Source of the DNA: RGIG4608 sp051867875
Lineage (GTDB): Bacteria > Bacillota > Clostridia > Oscillospirales > CAG-272
Assembly (NCBI GenBank): GCA_051867875.1
Contig: JBJDZG010000007.1
Span: forward strand, 1-64,000
Reading direction: 5' to 3'
Length of the DNA: 64,000 bases
In this document: positions 33,916 through 41,911 of the stretch, piece by piece
How positions within the stretch are numbered: the first letter of the stretch is position 1
How the letters are laid out: every line of letters begins with the position of its first letter
Translations under genes and position numbers: made by a program
Notes under the pieces: generated by a model
Told to the model about the DNA's origin: nothing
Database searches by the model: none
What the model saw: only the letters and a program-made list of their open reading frames with translations

Positions 33916-36240
33916 ATGAATTTTCAATGGATTCTTATAGCGATTTTCGTAGCGTCCTTGCTCTCGGGAATCGTAAAGGCGATGTTCCGCCCAATGCTTA
34001 AAAACGTTTTAAGACTTTTGTGCGTTCCCGTTGCCTTTTTGTTAACCTTTATTTTACAGGCACTCGGACTCTTCCAGTTGATTATGACCAAAGCCGTGGC
34101 TTTGGCAAATCTTGCATCCTATATTCCCGGAATGGAGAGTCTTGTTGAAGTTTTGATTGCATTTTGCTCAACGCTTCTCAGCCCCATGCTTTTCGTAACC
34201 GTATTTTTCCTCATTCTTTGGTTCTTGCGTATACTTCACGTAAACCTCATTGCCAAATTCATTCAGAAGAGAAAAGAAAAGGCTGAAAAAGAAGAACTCA
34301 GGCTTGAGATAAAAGCCGAAAAGAAGAGAGTTAAAGAGGCTATCCGCGAAAATGAGAAGATTCTCGAAGAAGCGGAGCAGAACCAAGGCGAAAAGAGCGT
34401 TGAAACTATTATTGCCGAAAATTACAAAGCTCCCGATAACGACGAAATCGAAGAGATGGTCGAACAGAGAGTTGAGAGAGAGAAGAAAGCCCAAAAGAAG
34501 GCAGGATTTTTCAGAGAAAGCTCCGAAAAGAAGGCTATCTCCGTCGTTTCCGGCGCAGTGAGCGCGTTCCTCGTTCTGGGGATCTCGCTTATGCCCGTGT
34601 TCTACACTATGGGCGTTCTTTCTGCCGCCACTGACGGTATCAGAAATTCGGACGCCGACGACAGTATGATATACCGGACTGTCGAAGTATTCGACAATCA
34701 CTTCGTTGAGCCCTACGAAGAAAGCTTCGTGACTCAGCTTTACAGAAGTCTTGGTCTTGAAGACCTGATGAATTCCACCGTAAGACTCGGTGGCAGACTC
34801 GTTTTGGACGACGGCAGAGTCGTTTACGTTGACGACGTTATGAAGACTTTCCTTACACACGGTGTAAGTGCGGCGGCTCAGCTCACGTCGGGTAAATCAT
34901 CTCAGAAAAACCTTTCCGAGGACCTCGGAGTTCTCACGACCGACCCGTTTGTTTCAAGCGTTCTTGCAGACACGATACACGTTCTTATGCAGGACGTTGA
35001 AACTCCCACGGTAAGCGGTGAGGACGATATCGTAGGCGGACTTACGGCAGGTATCGTTGACCACTACAAAACCGTTGACGCGGCAACTATTTCAAAGGAC
35101 CTCGGTGCAATAGGGGATACGCTCGTCGTATTCGTTGACAGCGGATTACTCAATACGCTTATGTCAGGCGGAACGTTTGACCCCAATACACTTATTTCCG
35201 ATAAGAAACTTCTCGGCGACCTCCTCTCCTCAATGTCGGGACTTTCGGTATTTGCTCCCGTCGTAAGCACGGCGTTCACTTCGGGTATTGATATGCTCGG
35301 CACCGCGCTTCAGATTCCCGCAGACGACGCTGAAGCATACGATATTCTTATGGAGCATATCTATGAGAGCGTAACGGGCGACACCGTAGCAAGCTTCAAT
35401 ATGACTTCTGTTAAGAATTTTGTTAAGAACTGCGCGGCAAGCGGAAAGAAAGCTAATAACTACGCCTCAACCGACCCCGAAGGCTACGCAAATTTCTTAG
35501 CATACTACGCACACTGGACAAAGGTTCAGATGGCGTTTGCAAGCGGTTCCGAGGACCTCTCGCTTGGCTACTTCACACTTGAAGTAGAGGGAACGACCTA
35601 TATGTACGATTCTTCAAAGCGTACTTTCTCGGCTATCGACGTTGCGGCTGCCGAAAATGCAAAGAAGGTTTCGCCCATACGCGACCTTATCCACTATCTT
35701 GCACAGAATTCATCAACGACTATGACAGTTGAAGGTCTTAATACACTTCTTGCGGGATTTGCGGGTTCCGAAGAGGGCAAGGCAGTTGCCACAAGACTTA
35801 TTGATAAAGAAAATTTCGTATCAAAGGCAGTAACCGTCGAAAAGATGCAGGCTGCAACCGAATTTGACGACTGGACCGAAGAAGAGAAAAAGAAAGACGG
35901 CAGACTTTGCGCCGAAATTATCAGCTCGCTTCTCGGACTTATGTCAAACTTTGAAGCTGCGGGCAGTGGCGGATCCGATATGAACGCTATGCTTGACCAG
36001 TTTGAGGTTATCGGCGAGACTATGGACCTTATGGCAGAAACAAGCTGCCTTAAAGAGCTTCCTCCCCTCCTTCTCGAAGGACTTGTAAAGAACGATATAT
36101 TCAGCCAGTACATTACTCCTTCGATAGTAAACCAGATTAATGAAACAGTTCAGAACGACCCCGATATTTGCTACGCCGACTATATGAAGAACTTGGCGTC
36201 AACCATCAAAATAATTATAGATAGTATAGGAGGTATTTAA
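33916..36240 (+). CDS. Large multi-domain membrane protein, function unknown
   Basis: A 774-residue protein I do not recognise as a whole. Three hydrophobic segments lie in the first ~120 residues (WILIAIFVASLLSGIV, VPVAFLLTFILQALGLF, VTVFFLILWFL), with a layout somewhat like CvpA-type proteins. A strongly charged, probable coiled coil follows (about 120-200, KRKEKAEKEELRLEIKAEKK). A further segment at about 205-240 leads into a ~530-residue Asp/Ser/Thr-rich domain, presumably outside the cell. The start is ATG 33916, with TTTGGAGG 6 nt upstream. It is followed 2 nt later by the PGE-repeat protein and may form a complex with it. Confidence 0.8.
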   Translation: MNFQWILIAIFVASLLSGIVKAMFRPMLKNVLRLLCVPVAFLLTFILQALGLFQLIMTKAVALANLASYIPGMESLVEVLIAFCSTLLSPMLFVTVFFLILWFLRILHVNLIAKFIQKRKEKAEKEELRLEIKAEKKRVKEAIRENEKILEEAEQNQGEKSVETIIAENYKAPDNDEIEEMVEQRVEREKKAQKKAGFFRESSEKKAISVVSGAVSAFLVLGISLMPVFYTMGVLSAATDGIRNSDADDSMIYRTVEVFDNHFVEPYEESFVTQLYRSLGLEDLMNSTVRLGGRLVLDDGRVVYVDDVMKTFLTHGVSAAAQLTSGKSSQKNLSEDLGVLTTDPFVSSVLADTIHVLMQDVETPTVSGEDDIVGGLTAGIVDHYKTVDAATISKDLGAIGDTLVVFVDSGLLNTLMSGGTFDPNTLISDKKLLGDLLSSMSGLSVFAPVVSTAFTSGIDMLGTALQIPADDAEAYDILMEHIYESVTGDTVASFNMTSVKNFVKNCAASGKKANNYASTDPEGYANFLAYYAHWTKVQMAFASGSEDLSLGYFTLEVEGTTYMYDSSKRTFSAIDVAAAENAKKVSPIRDLIHYLAQNSSTTMTVEGLNTLLAGFAGSEEGKAVATRLIDKENFVSKAVTVEKMQAATEFDDWTEEEKKKDGRLCAEIISSLLGLMSNFEAAGSGGSDMNAMLDQFEVIGETMDLMAETSCLKELPPLLLEGLVKNDIFSQYITPSIVNQINETVQNDPDICYADYMKNLASTIKIIIDSIGGI

Positions 36241-36242
36241 TA

Positions 36243-37142
36243 ATGTTCAAATTTTTGATTAACGTAATCCTGTTCTTACTCTCTGTAACTATTGTAGGTG
36301 CAGGCGGTGTAATGAGCGTTCAAAACAGTGATTTTGCCGCAATCGGAAACGATTTTCAGGTGGCTGTTGCAACACCCATTTTCCCCGAAGCACCTGCTGG
36401 TCCCGAGAATCCCGGTGAAAATCCCGGCGAACAGCCCGGTGAGAATCCCGGTGAGAATCCCGGCGAACAGCCCGGTGAGAACCCCGGTGAGAACCCCGGC
36501 GAGAACCCCGGCGAACAACCCGGTGAAGAGCCCGAGACTCCTTCTTCTTCGGACATGACTAATACATTCGAACAGCTCTTCGATTCCTATAATCCCGCTT
36601 TCTCGGATATCAACCAGCAGGTCCTTTCCAACGCCATCACGAATAATATTTCCCCTGACGACGAAAATGCGAATACCGTTTCCGATATCGTAAACACCTA
36701 CGTTGATAACCTTTACAGTGAGATTGAGAACATTCAGGTAAGCACCGAGGGCGCTACCGAAGAAGAGATAGCTCAGGCAAGACAGGAATTTGCCGAGAGA
36801 GAAGCGGCAGCTTATAACGGTCTTGTTGAGATTGTTACGGAGACGAGCACTTCGGGCACGACCCCGAGCGAGGAAACCGTTGTTGAATCCGTTGATGCTA
36901 TCCTTAACTCAACCGTATGTCTTAACACGGTTACAACCGTCGTTACGGAAAACGAAGATATGACGCAGCAGATTCAGGAGGCTACACAGAATATTACTCC
37001 CGAAACTCAGACGGCTATTGAAGAAAAGATAAACGAGTATTACGAGCTTAATCCCGAAAACGCAGAGGCTTATGAGAATCTTGCAAGCCTTTTCGGAATT
37101 ACTCTCGGTCAGACTCAGCTTCCTCCCGTTGAAGCCAACTGA
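36243..37142 (+). CDS. Membrane-anchored or secreted protein with PGEN/PGEQ repeat linker
   Basis: A 299-residue protein of unknown function. An N-terminal hydrophobic segment (FKFLINVILFLLSVTIVGAGG) could be an anchor or uncleaved signal; no lipobox Cys is seen. Residues ~55-94 are ten units of four residues (ENPG or EQPG), probably an extended linker. The rest (about 100-299) is acidic and helical in appearance. The start uses GGAGGTATTTAATA, overlapping the stop of the preceding gene. Both genes share one promoter and end at one terminator. Confidence 0.8.
   Translation: MFKFLINVILFLLSVTIVGAGGVMSVQNSDFAAIGNDFQVAVATPIFPEAPAGPENPGENPGEQPGENPGENPGEQPGENPGENPGENPGEQPGEEPETPSSSDMTNTFEQLFDSYNPAFSDINQQVLSNAITNNISPDDENANTVSDIVNTYVDNLYSEIENIQVSTEGATEEEIAQARQEFAEREAAAYNGLVEIVTETSTSGTTPSEETVVESVDAILNSTVCLNTVTTVVTENEDMTQQIQEATQNITPETQTAIEEKINEYYELNPENAEAYENLASLFGITLGQTQLPPVEAN
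36405..36524 (+). repeat. 12-bp in-frame tandem repeat
   Basis: Ten units of GARAAYCCCGGY or GAACARCCCGGY encode ENPG or EQPG in the order N N Q N N Q N N N Q. The third-position differences show larger 36-bp blocks that were duplicated. Confidence 0.9.
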
Positions 37143-37171
37143 TTTTGAATCGTAATTAAAGAATTAAAACA

Positions 37172-37203
37172 AGAAAAGCCGGGAATTTCTCGGCTTTTCT
37201 TGT
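37172..37203 (+). terminator. Terminator of the membrane-protein pair
   Basis: AGAAAAGCCG pairs with CGGCTTTTCT around GGAATTTCT, followed by TGTG. Confidence 0.75.
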
Positions 37204-37235
37204 GCAGATTTTTTGTCTTTTTAACGGATAAAATC

Positions 37236-37264
37236 TTGAATATCGCAAAAAAATGTGTTATACT
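37236..37264 (+). promoter_or_regulatory. Promoter of the histidine phosphatase gene
   Basis: TTGAAT (37236-37241), 17-nt spacer, TATACT (37259-37264). Confidence 0.65.
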
Positions 37265-37293
37265 TATCTCAGATAAATAAAAGGGAGAAAACA

Positions 37294-37938
37294 ATGGTAA
37301 AATTAATTGTAGTAAGACACGGAAACAGTATAGGAAATTTCAAGAGAATATTTATAGGACAGACCGACTGGGGGCTTTCCGAGGTCGGCGAGGAGCAGGT
37401 GAAACGCCTTACCGAGTACCTTAAAGATTTTCATATTGATAAAATATATTCAAGCGACCTCTGCCGCGCGTACAATACGGTGCTTCCGACGGCTGAACGC
37501 CTGGGACTTTGCGTGCATACGAATAAAGGTCTGCGCGAGATTAATGCAGGCGAGTGGGAAATGCGCACTTTTGAGGAGCTCCGCGAAAAATATGCGGAGA
37601 GCTACGGTATTTTCCAGACTGATATCGGAAACGCGCACCCCGAGGGCGGAGAAGCCATTGCCGAGGTTTTTGAAAGAATCAAATCGACTCTCGCCGAAAT
37701 ACTTGCGGAGAACGAGGGTAAAACGGTGCTCATAGGCACGCACGCAACGGTCATTCGCGTTATGAATTGCCTCTGGCACGGCGACACGCTCGATAACTTG
37801 CAACAGTATGAGTGGGTGCCCAATGCGGCAGTTTGCCACGTTGAATATGAAAACGGCAGGTATAACGTCATAGAATACGGATACGACGCTCATCTTGAAG
37901 GAATAATCACTCACGTCGGAGTGAAAAAACAGGATTAA
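37294..37938 (+). CDS. Histidine phosphatase (phosphoglycerate mutase-like)
   Basis: A 214-residue soluble protein of the histidine phosphatase superfamily. VVRHGNSIGN contains the catalytic RHG, INAGEWEMRTFEEL carries the acid Glu region, and LIGTHATVIR holds the second catalytic His. These enzymes remove phosphate from small substrates such as adenosylcobalamin precursors or phosphosugars. Glycolytic dPGM is less likely, since several of its substrate-binding residues differ. The start is ATG 37294, after AAGGGAG; an upstream ATG at 37255 overlaps the promoter. Confidence 0.88.
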   Translation: MVKLIVVRHGNSIGNFKRIFIGQTDWGLSEVGEEQVKRLTEYLKDFHIDKIYSSDLCRAYNTVLPTAERLGLCVHTNKGLREINAGEWEMRTFEELREKYAESYGIFQTDIGNAHPEGGEAIAEVFERIKSTLAEILAENEGKTVLIGTHATVIRVMNCLWHGDTLDNLQQYEWVPNAAVCHVEYENGRYNVIEYGYDAHLEGIITHVGVKKQD

Positions 37939-37950
37939 TAATAAAAAATG

Positions 37951-38002
37951 TCGGCTTCACATTGTGCAATTTTCACAAAAGAAATGAAAAGCCGATATTT
38001 TT
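37951..38002 (+). terminator. Terminator after the phosphatase gene, with ATTGTGCAAT in its loop
   Basis: TCGGCTT (37951-37957) pairs with AAGCCGA (37989-37995), followed by TATTTTTAT. The large loop contains a nested TTGTG/CACAA stem (37962-37978) and the word ATTGTGCAAT, the same as the operator of the lipoprotein genes. Confidence 0.6.
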
Positions 38003-38014
38003 ATATATAAACTA

Positions 38015-38043
38015 TTTACAAATAAATAAAGTTGTGCTATAAT
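38015..38043 (+). promoter_or_regulatory. Promoter of hpf
   Basis: TTTACA (38015-38020), 17-nt spacer, TATAAT (38038-38043). A copy of ATTGTGCAAT lies 54 nt upstream of the -35 box. Confidence 0.7.
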
Positions 38044-38098
38044 ATAATCAGAAAGAGGAAACTCTTTTGATTAAATATAATGCGAAAGGAATGATTCG

Positions 38099-38626
38099 AT
38101 GAAAATTACTATTGTTGGCAGACAGATGAATGTTTGGGATTCAACCAAAGAAATGGCTGAAAAGAAACTTGCAAAGCTGGACAAATACTTTGGTTCAGAG
38201 GCCTCCGCAACAGTAACGTTCAGTTGTAAGCGTGAGCGTGATAACGTTGAAATCACGATTCACGGTGCAAACACAATCTTTCGTGCTGAGGTCGAGGATA
38301 CAAGCTTCCAGAACGCTATGGACCGCTGTGTCGAGATTATCGACCGCCAGATAAGAAAGAATAAAACGAGGCTCGAAAAGCGTCTTAAAGAGGGTGTATT
38401 CACCTTGCCCGACCTTGACGAGGTTCTTGACGAAGACCCCGAGTTTATCGTAAGAACCAAGGAATTTGAGCTCTCTCCCATGTCGGTTGAGGAAGCTATA
38501 ATGCAGATGAACCTCATCGGTCACCAGTTCTTCGTTTTCCATAATGTTGAAACGGACGACGTTTCCGTTGTTTATAAGAGAAAAGACGACTCTTACGGAC
38601 TTATAAATCCTAAAATATACAGATAA
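38099..38626 (+). CDS. hpf: Ribosome hibernation promoting factor, long form
   Basis: A 175-residue protein with an N-terminal S30AE domain (about 1-100; KITIVGRQMNVWDSTKEMAEKKL) and the C-terminal dimerisation domain of long Hpf (about 115-175; MSVEEAIMQMNLIGHQFFVF and a YKRKDDSYGLINP end). It binds idle 70S ribosomes, and two copies pair to make 100S dimers in stationary phase. It is monocistronic, with its own promoter and terminator. Confidence 0.95.
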   Translation: MKITIVGRQMNVWDSTKEMAEKKLAKLDKYFGSEASATVTFSCKRERDNVEITIHGANTIFRAEVEDTSFQNAMDRCVEIIDRQIRKNKTRLEKRLKEGVFTLPDLDEVLDEDPEFIVRTKEFELSPMSVEEAIMQMNLIGHQFFVFHNVETDDVSVVYKRKDDSYGLINPKIYR

Positions 38627-38637
38627 TAATGATTTTA

Positions 38638-38668
38638 ACGGCAGGGAGAAATCCCTGCTGTTTTTTGT
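38638..38668 (+). terminator. Terminator of hpf
   Basis: ACGGCAGGGA and TCCCTGCTGT form a stem around GAAA, then TTTTTGTTTT. Confidence 0.88.
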
Positions 38669-38723
38669 TTTACCGTAACTTCAAAAAAGAACTGATTTTT
38701 TCAAATAATAAATGCAAAATTAA

Positions 38724-38752
38724 TTGACTGACGGCGCAAAATGTGGTACAAT
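38724..38752 (+). promoter_or_regulatory. Promoter of the MOP flippase gene
   Basis: TTGACT (38724-38729), 17-nt spacer, TACAAT (38747-38752). The predicted 5' leader before ATG 38771 is only about a dozen nt. Confidence 0.7.
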
Positions 38753-38770
38753 ACTAAATGCTGCTAAAAA

Positions 38771-40189
38771 ATGGGGGTGAGAAAAACGGACAAATACAAA
38801 AAACTGTTATCCAACACGTTCATACTGTCGATAGGCACGTTTTCGTCTAAATTGCTTGTCTATTTTTTAATGCCTCTTTACACGGCAATACTCTCCAAGG
38901 AGCAGTACGGCACAGCGGACCTTATTACGAATATGTGCAACTTGCTCATACCGTTCTGCTGTATAGGAATAACGCACGGAGTTTTCCGCTTTTCCGCGGA
39001 TAATGAGGAGGACCAAAGAACGATTTTCTCGTCGGGAATGACGGTGCTTATCGCATCAAGCCTTGTTTTCCTCACGCTCTCTCCGCTGATATCGTTGATT
39101 TCTTATTTTGAAGACTATGTGGTGCTCATCGCTTTTTACGTAATCAGCTCGAATTTCCATACGCTTTGCAAGGAGTATATAAGAGCCAAGGGGCATATGA
39201 AGCTCTACGCAGTACAGGGAATTATCGGAACGGCTCTGACTGTCGCTTTCAATCTGCTTTTCCTCATACCGATGAAGCTCGGCGTGCTCGGATACGTGCT
39301 TTCCGTAGCCGTTGCGGACGCTGTCGGAACGGTATTTTTAATAATTGCGGAAAAGCTCTATAAGGATTTTTCTTTCAAAGCAGTATCACTGCCCAAAATA
39401 AAAGAAATGCTCCGTTACAGTCTGCCGATGATGCCCACTACGGTAATCTGGTGGATAACTAATGTTTCGGACCGCTTTTTCGTAACTTATCTCTGCGGAA
39501 GCGCAGAAAACGGACTTTATTCCGTCGCTTATAAAATTCCAACGCTCATCGCTCTCGTCGCAAGCGTTTTCAATGAGGCCTGGCAGCTTTCCGCCATCTC
39601 GGAATCAAAGGACAGGGAAGAGGTTTCAAGGTTCTTCTCGGCGGTGTTTGAAAGATATCAGGCGGTGCTTTTTATCGGTGCTTCGTTCCTCATTCCGCTC
39701 TCGCAGATAGGAGCTCGCATTTTGCTCAACAGCTCGTATTTTGACGCGTGGGCGTTCATTCCCGTGCTGCTCGTGGCGACTGTATTTTCATCGCTGACGA
39801 CCTTTATTGGCACGATATATACGGTCAAAAAGAGAACTATGGTGTCGTTTTTGACGGCGGGCTTCGGCGCAGTGCTGAATATAATTCTTAACTTTATGAT
39901 GATACCCTCAATGGGCGCGCAGGGAGCGGCTATCGCTACGGCAATATCCTATTTTGCGGTATTCGCATTCCGCGCTGTCCACTCAAAATCGTTTATGCCG
40001 TTTGACCTCAAATCAGTAAAGCTTGCGCTCAATACGGGCATAGTGCTCATGCAGGCGGTGTTTATGGTTTTGTCGCTTCCGTATAACGTTTTCGTGCAGA
40101 TAGTGCTCGTTCTTGCACTTTGCGCTCTCAACGCAAAATCGCTCTATACCGCGATTTACGGAATGTTAAAAAAATTCATAAAAAATTAA
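38771..40189 (+). CDS. MOP-superfamily polysaccharide flippase (Wzx/MATE-like)
   Basis: A 472-residue integral membrane protein with about twelve to fourteen hydrophobic segments. The N-terminal LLSNTFILSIGTFSSKLLVYFLMPLYTAIL is typical of the oligosaccharide flippase branch (Wzx/RfbX/MurJ-like), as are the two-fold repeated layout and FNEAWQLSAISE. It probably moves lipid-linked saccharides across the membrane. The start is uncertain: ATG 38771 lies very close to the predicted transcript start and lacks a ribosome site, and GTG 38777 is an alternative. A GGGGGTGAG just after the ATG has no start codon at the usual distance. Confidence 0.87.
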   Translation: MGVRKTDKYKKLLSNTFILSIGTFSSKLLVYFLMPLYTAILSKEQYGTADLITNMCNLLIPFCCIGITHGVFRFSADNEEDQRTIFSSGMTVLIASSLVFLTLSPLISLISYFEDYVVLIAFYVISSNFHTLCKEYIRAKGHMKLYAVQGIIGTALTVAFNLLFLIPMKLGVLGYVLSVAVADAVGTVFLIIAEKLYKDFSFKAVSLPKIKEMLRYSLPMMPTTVIWWITNVSDRFFVTYLCGSAENGLYSVAYKIPTLIALVASVFNEAWQLSAISESKDREEVSRFFSAVFERYQAVLFIGASFLIPLSQIGARILLNSSYFDAWAFIPVLLVATVFSSLTTFIGTIYTVKKRTMVSFLTAGFGAVLNIILNFMMIPSMGAQGAAIATAISYFAVFAFRAVHSKSFMPFDLKSVKLALNTGIVLMQAVFMVLSLPYNVFVQIVLVLALCALNAKSLYTAIYGMLKKFIKN

Positions 40190-40198
40190 GAAAAACTA

Positions 40199-40227
40199 TT
40201 GCAATCGGGGAAAAGTTGTGATATAAT
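40199..40227 (+). promoter_or_regulatory. Promoter of rplS
   Basis: TTGCAA (40199-40204), 17-nt spacer, TATAAT (40222-40227). The leader to the start codon is ~85 nt and can fold. Confidence 0.75.
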
Positions 40228-40317
40228 ACACGATGTATGTGTATGCACATAATTATCAAGGAATAGTCCGCTGCGACGCTCTGCATGAATATTCCGATTA
40301 CTAAGGAGGGCCAAAAA

Positions 40318-40659
40318 ATGGATTTAATCAAGGCTTTTACAAACGAGCAGCTTAAGAAAGAACTCCCCGAGATTAATGTTGGTGACACGGTTCGCGTTCA
40401 CAACAAGATTAAAGAAGGAACTCGTGAGAGAATTCAGCTTTTCGAGGGAACTGTTATCGCAAGACACGGTGGCGGTATCTCCGAAACATTTACCGTAAGA
40501 AGAGTAGCTTATGGTGTCGGTGTTGAAAAAACATTCCCCGTTCACTCTCCCAACGTTGAGAAGGTTGAAGTTATCAGACGCGGTAAAGTAAGACGTGCAA
40601 AACTCTACTATCTTCGTGACAGAGTCGGTAAGGCGTCCAAGGTTAAGGAAAGAATTTGA
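40318..40659 (+). CDS. rplS: 50S ribosomal protein L19
   Basis: A 113-residue ribosomal protein at the 30S-50S interface. [40 protein letters not shown] and the [15 protein letters not shown]-terminal part are standard L19. The ATG at 40318 follows AAGGAGGG; the in-frame ATG at 40285 is inside the leader. It stands alone, not in the usual rpsP-rimM-trmD-rplS operon. Confidence 0.97.
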   Translation: MDLIKAFTNEQLKKELPEINVGDTVRVHNKIKEGTRERIQLFEGTVIARHGGGISETFTVRRVAYGVGVEKTFPVHSPNVEKVEVIRRGKVRRAKLYYLRDRVGKASKVKERI

Positions 40660-40685
40660 TTTATCACTTAACAAAAGCAAAAGAG

Positions 40686-40720
40686 CAGAGCATCGATTTG
40701 ATGTTCTGTTTTTTTGTTAT
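40686..40720 (+). terminator. Terminator of rplS
   Basis: CAGAGCATC pairs with GATGTTCTG (with G-T pairs) around GATTT, then TTTTTTTG. Confidence 0.8.
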
Positions 40721-40725
40721 TTGAC

Positions 40726-40754
40726 TTGAATTTTGACAAAAAGTGTTGTATAAT
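40726..40754 (+). promoter_or_regulatory. Promoter of the XRE regulator gene
   Basis: TTGAAT (40726-40731), 17-nt spacer, TATAAT (40749-40754). A second TTGACA at 40733 is too close to the -10 box. Confidence 0.7.
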
Positions 40755-40860
40755 AGGGCTATGCAACCCAAAGTTGCGTGAATTGAAAACTAAAATGTAT
40801 GGAAATAACACTAATTTTTTGATAAAATTCGGTCATAAAACGATGAAAGGAAAACAAATT

Positions 40861-41745
40861 ATGACGTTGGAGACGGCAAATAGATTATATGAACTCAGAA
40901 AGAAGCAGGGACTGTCCCAAGAGGAGCTTGCGGAGCGCCTTGGCGTGTCGCGTCAGGCAGTTTCAAAGTGGGAGAGAAGCGAGGCGTCGCCCGACACGGA
41001 TAACCTAATCGCGCTGGCGAAAATTTACGGACTCACGCTCGACGAGCTGATTTACGGAGAGAATGCAGATAAACCCGAAAAGGAAGCTTCAAATACGGAT
41101 AAGTCCGAGGTCCAAGAGGAAAAGGCTCCTGATGACGAAAAGAATAACGATGCCACGGACGATTTGTGCGGTGAGGTGTTTATAGGAAAAGACCACATGT
41201 TCGTAAAGGACAACGAGGGTAATAAGGTTAAGATAGGTATGGACGGTATTTACATAAAAACTGCCGACGACGAAGAATACATGGAAACGGCGGGAACCTT
41301 CAAGTACGACGGAAACACTGCAAAGGTAAACGTTGACGGCGGTAAGGTACATATAAACGTCAAGCCCAAGATTACGAAAAGAAGCATCTTCCTTGACGTG
41401 CCCTACGTAATAATATGCGTTATAGCGTATCTGCTCTGCGGATTTTACAACGTCCTCGGCGGTTGGGCGCTCTCGTGGATAATCTTTGTAACGATACCGA
41501 TTTATTATTCGCTCGTTGAGGCTGTCGCGCGCAAAAGAGTAGCGGAATTTTGCTATCCCGTTTTCTGTGCGTTGGTATATCTGTATCTCGGATTATATCA
41601 GGGCAACTGGCACCCGTCATGGCTCATTTTCGTTACAATTCCCATATTCTATCCGATTGCGGAAGCGATTGACAGAGGGCTCAGAGAAAAGGGAATCGGA
41701 ATTGATAACGAGAACTCGGGCGACGATGAGGACGATGACGAATAA
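40861..41745 (+). CDS. Membrane-anchored XRE-family transcriptional regulator
   Basis: A 294-residue protein. Residues ~3-60 are a Cro/CI-type helix-turn-helix: LYELRKKQGLSQEELAERLG, then SRQAVSKWERSEASPD, with LAKIYGLTLDELIYG. A charged linker and a region with no match I know (about 70-180) follow. About four hydrophobic segments end the protein (VPYVIICVIAYLLCGFY, LSWIIFVTIPIYYSLVE, YPVFCALVYLYLGLYQ, SWLIFVTIPIFYPIAE); the second and fourth share FVTIPI, suggesting duplication. Such proteins may sense at the membrane. The start is the ATG at 40861, after GAAAGGA. Confidence 0.85.
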   Translation: MTLETANRLYELRKKQGLSQEELAERLGVSRQAVSKWERSEASPDTDNLIALAKIYGLTLDELIYGENADKPEKEASNTDKSEVQEEKAPDDEKNNDATDDLCGEVFIGKDHMFVKDNEGNKVKIGMDGIYIKTADDEEYMETAGTFKYDGNTAKVNVDGGKVHINVKPKITKRSIFLDVPYVIICVIAYLLCGFYNVLGGWALSWIIFVTIPIYYSLVEAVARKRVAEFCYPVFCALVYLYLGLYQGNWHPSWLIFVTIPIFYPIAEAIDRGLREKGIGIDNENSGDDEDDDE

Positions 41746-41780
41746 TGTCAAACCGTATTGTAAAAATATAGATTTGTTCA

Positions 41781-41812
41781 AAAGCACCGAAAAACCTCGG
41801 TGCTTTTTGTTT
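41781..41812 (+). terminator. Terminator of the XRE regulator gene
   Basis: AGCACCGA pairs with TCGGTGCT around AAAACC, followed by TTTTGTTT. Confidence 0.88.
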
Positions 41813-41843
41813 ATTATTTTATTCACAATTCTTTTACTTTTAA

Positions 41844-41872
41844 TTGACTTTTTTTTGTTAAAATGATATAAT
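41844..41872 (+). promoter_or_regulatory. Promoter of malQ-pulA
   Basis: TTGACT (41844-41849), 17-nt spacer, TATAAT (41867-41872). It lacks the ATTGTGCAA element seen upstream of the lipoprotein genes. Confidence 0.82.
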
Positions 41873-41911
41873 GACAGATGAAAATAAATCTTTTAAGAAA
41901 GGATTATTATT

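Noticed and set aside
41802..41872. ATTGTGCAA operator at malQ-pulA
   Set aside because: At 42 nt upstream of the -35 there is only the preceding terminator; no match.
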